Positions 62,779-64,000 of a stretch of DNA of 64,000 nucleotides are shown here, in pieces. Position 1 is the stretch's first letter. Each line of letters begins with the position of its first letter. The notes beneath the pieces are model-generated. The model did not search any database. It saw only the letters and a program-made list of their open reading frames with translations, and had not been told where the DNA came from. A program made the translations under genes and the position numbers. Origin of the DNA: Belliella filtrata (GTDB taxonomy: Bacteria; Bacteroidota; Bacteroidia; Cytophagales; Cyclobacteriaceae); contig NZ_JAKZGP010000001.1 in NCBI RefSeq assembly GCF_022549775.1, forward strand, positions 62,001 to 126,000, given 5' to 3'.

Positions 62779-64000
62779 ATGCCAAGAGCCAAATCCAATA
62801 AAGAACGTAAAATCTTTGTGCTGGATACATCTGTAATCATCTATGCACACAACAGCATCATGAACTTTGCTGAACATGATGTCGTCATCCCGATTACCGT
62901 ATTGGAAGAGCTCGATCAGTTCAAAAAAGGAAATGATACCAAGAACTTCGAAGCAAGGGAATTTATCCGCATTCTAGACAATCTCTCCAAAGACAATATG
63001 ATCCATAACTGGACACCTTTGAATGGGAAAACGAAGGGTAATTTCCGGGTATTGATGAATCCTGACAATAGCCTAAACGCCAACGAAATATTTGGTGAAG
63101 AAAAGAATGATCATAAAATCCTCAATGCCGCACTTTACCTCAAGCAAACCGAAAAGGGAAGAAAGGTCATCTTGGTCAGCAAGGATATTAATCTCAGATT
63201 GAAAGCCAAATCTCTAGACATATTCGCAGAAGATTATGAAACAGGGAAGATCAAAAATATTGATGAGCTAGAAAATACGGGGAAATTTATCATTGATGAT
63301 ATCGCTCCAGAGATCATCAATGATTTCTACGAGAATAGAACCATGGATGCTAAGAAAATCTTTGGTAGAAAAAAGGTGAAATCTAATGGCTACTACATTC
63401 TGAAAAGTGAAAAAAATTCTGTTTTAGCCTACTTCAGTGCCGAAGAGAATACCATTGAGCGGGTAGACAAGCAGCTATTTTATAATATCAAACCAAAAAA
63501 TGCGGAACAGACTTTCGCTATGCATGCAATTCTCAATCCTAGGGTCAAGCTCGTGACAATACAGGGAGTAGCAGGTACAGGAAAGACACTTCTAGCCCTA
63601 GCAGGAGCGCTAGAGCAGCGTAGAGATTTCAAGCAGGTCTATCTGGCTAGACCTATTGTACCTTTGAGCAATAAAGATATTGGTTACTTGCCAGGTGACA
63701 TCAAGTCAAAGCTGAATCCTTACATGGAACCTCTATGGGACAATTTGAAATTTATCCAAAATCAATTCAAAGAAACAGATAAAGAATACCAAAAAATCAC
63801 AGAACTAGTCAATCAAGAAAAACTTGTAATTCAGCCTCTTGCCTATATAAGGGGTAGGTCTCTTTCAAATATCTTCTTCATCGTAGATGAAGCCCAGAAC
63901 CTTACACCACATGAAGTAAAAACTATCATCACTAGGGCAGGGGAAAACACCAAGATCATATTTACAGGAGATGTATATCAAATAGATACTCCCTATCTAG
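62779..64000 (+). CDS. PIN-PhoH family ATPase, truncated by the window edge
   Basis: The open frame from ATG 62779 runs off the end of the window (407 codons seen). An N-terminal PIN ribonuclease domain (about residues 10-145, KIFVLDTSVIIYAHNSIMNF and VLEELDQFKK) is followed by a PhoH ATPase. The Walker A is GVAGTGKT at residues 263-270 and the Walker B is FFIVDEAQN, with TGDVYQIDTPYL at the cut end. PIN-PhoH2 proteins are RNA helicase/RNase fusions. The C terminus is missing only because of the window limit. Confidence 0.93.
   Translation, partial: MPRAKSNKERKIFVLDTSVIIYAHNSIMNFAEHDVVIPITVLEELDQFKKGNDTKNFEAREFIRILDNLSKDNMIHNWTPLNGKTKGNFRVLMNPDNSLNANEIFGEEKNDHKILNAALYLKQTEKGRKVILVSKDINLRLKAKSLDIFAEDYETGKIKNIDELENTGKFIIDDIAPEIINDFYENRTMDAKKIFGRKKVKSNGYYILKSEKNSVLAYFSAEENTIERVDKQLFYNIKPKNAEQTFAMHAILNPRVKLVTIQGVAGTGKTLLALAGALEQRRDFKQVYLARPIVPLSNKDIGYLPGDIKSKLNPYMEPLWDNLKFIQNQFKETDKEYQKITELVNQEKLVIQPLAYIRGRSLSNIFFIVDEAQNLTPHEVKTIITRAGENTKIIFTGDVYQIDTPYL

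Overview
The window looks like a 64 kb chromosomal segment of a Bacteroidota bacterium, most likely order Cytophagales (Cyclobacteriaceae-like). Supporting signs are the gene content (mutY-ssb-gldE block, BatD, BF3164-type propeller lipoprotein, TonB-dependent receptor, DUF4153, a 29-residue AURKAIP1/COX24 protein, a glycyl-tRNA synthetase of the single-chain type), TAnnTTTG -7 elements, few Shine-Dalgarno sequences and AT-rich DNA. The genus is not determinable by eye. I saw no rRNA or tRNA gene, no CRISPR array, no prophage and no intact transposon.

Layout. 1-6.1 kb: a minus-strand RNA/nucleoid cluster (HU, TPR protein, COX24-type mini-protein, RNase E/G), divergent from mutY-ssb-gldE. 6.2-12.6 kb: glutamate synthase gltB-gltD behind a leader with two strong dyads. 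12.6-22.8 kb (minus): LTXXQ periplasmic protein, DAACS symporter, BatD-AroC, a secreted gene broken by one in-frame stop, a secreted coiled-coil protein coupled to a membrane LuxR-type regulator, QueG and RuvB. 22.9-24.9 kb (plus): ApbE and a His-rich ZIP transporter.

25-37.5 kb (plus) is the most coherent functional region, an acetate/short-chain carboxylate module: an IS1-InsA-like zinc-ribbon/HTH protein, outer-membrane porin, DUF4212 plus SSF symporter, a small two-helix membrane protein, an SSF-STAC-histidine kinase of the CbrA/CrbS type, a response regulator that is only a receiver domain, acetyl-CoA synthetase, a cNMP/CBS/DUF294 protein and a DEDDh exonuclease. Sensing, uptake and activation lie together, but the regulator has no DNA-binding domain.

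37.6-51.6 kb: esterase and GlyRS (minus); an ECF sigma/anti-sigma operon with an LTXXQ protein carrying a TonB-receptor-plug-like tail; a degraded zone with a dispersed GGACGC-type repeat and a frameshifted Fic fragment; a propeller-like lipoprotein and HtpG (minus); then a membrane AraC regulator, a TonB-dependent receptor and an exported HCxxGKDR-type phosphatase.

51.6-64 kb: propeller lipoprotein, DUF2200, an unknown protein with DUF4153, a VOC-like remnant and an exported amidohydrolase (all minus); then a five-PAS cytosolic histidine kinase, lycopene cyclase and a PIN-PhoH ATPase cut by the window edge.

The most unexpected non-coding signal is a family of TATTTC hexamers repeated at 11-bp steps in three intergenic regions (21.6-21.8 kb, 34.77-34.81 kb, 52.9 kb), with a 17-nt core shared between two of them. 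The spacing fits helically phased operators, or a small dispersed repeat. Also notable are the receiver-only regulator in the CrbS-like locus and the sigma/anti-sigma/LTXXQ-plug-tail operon.
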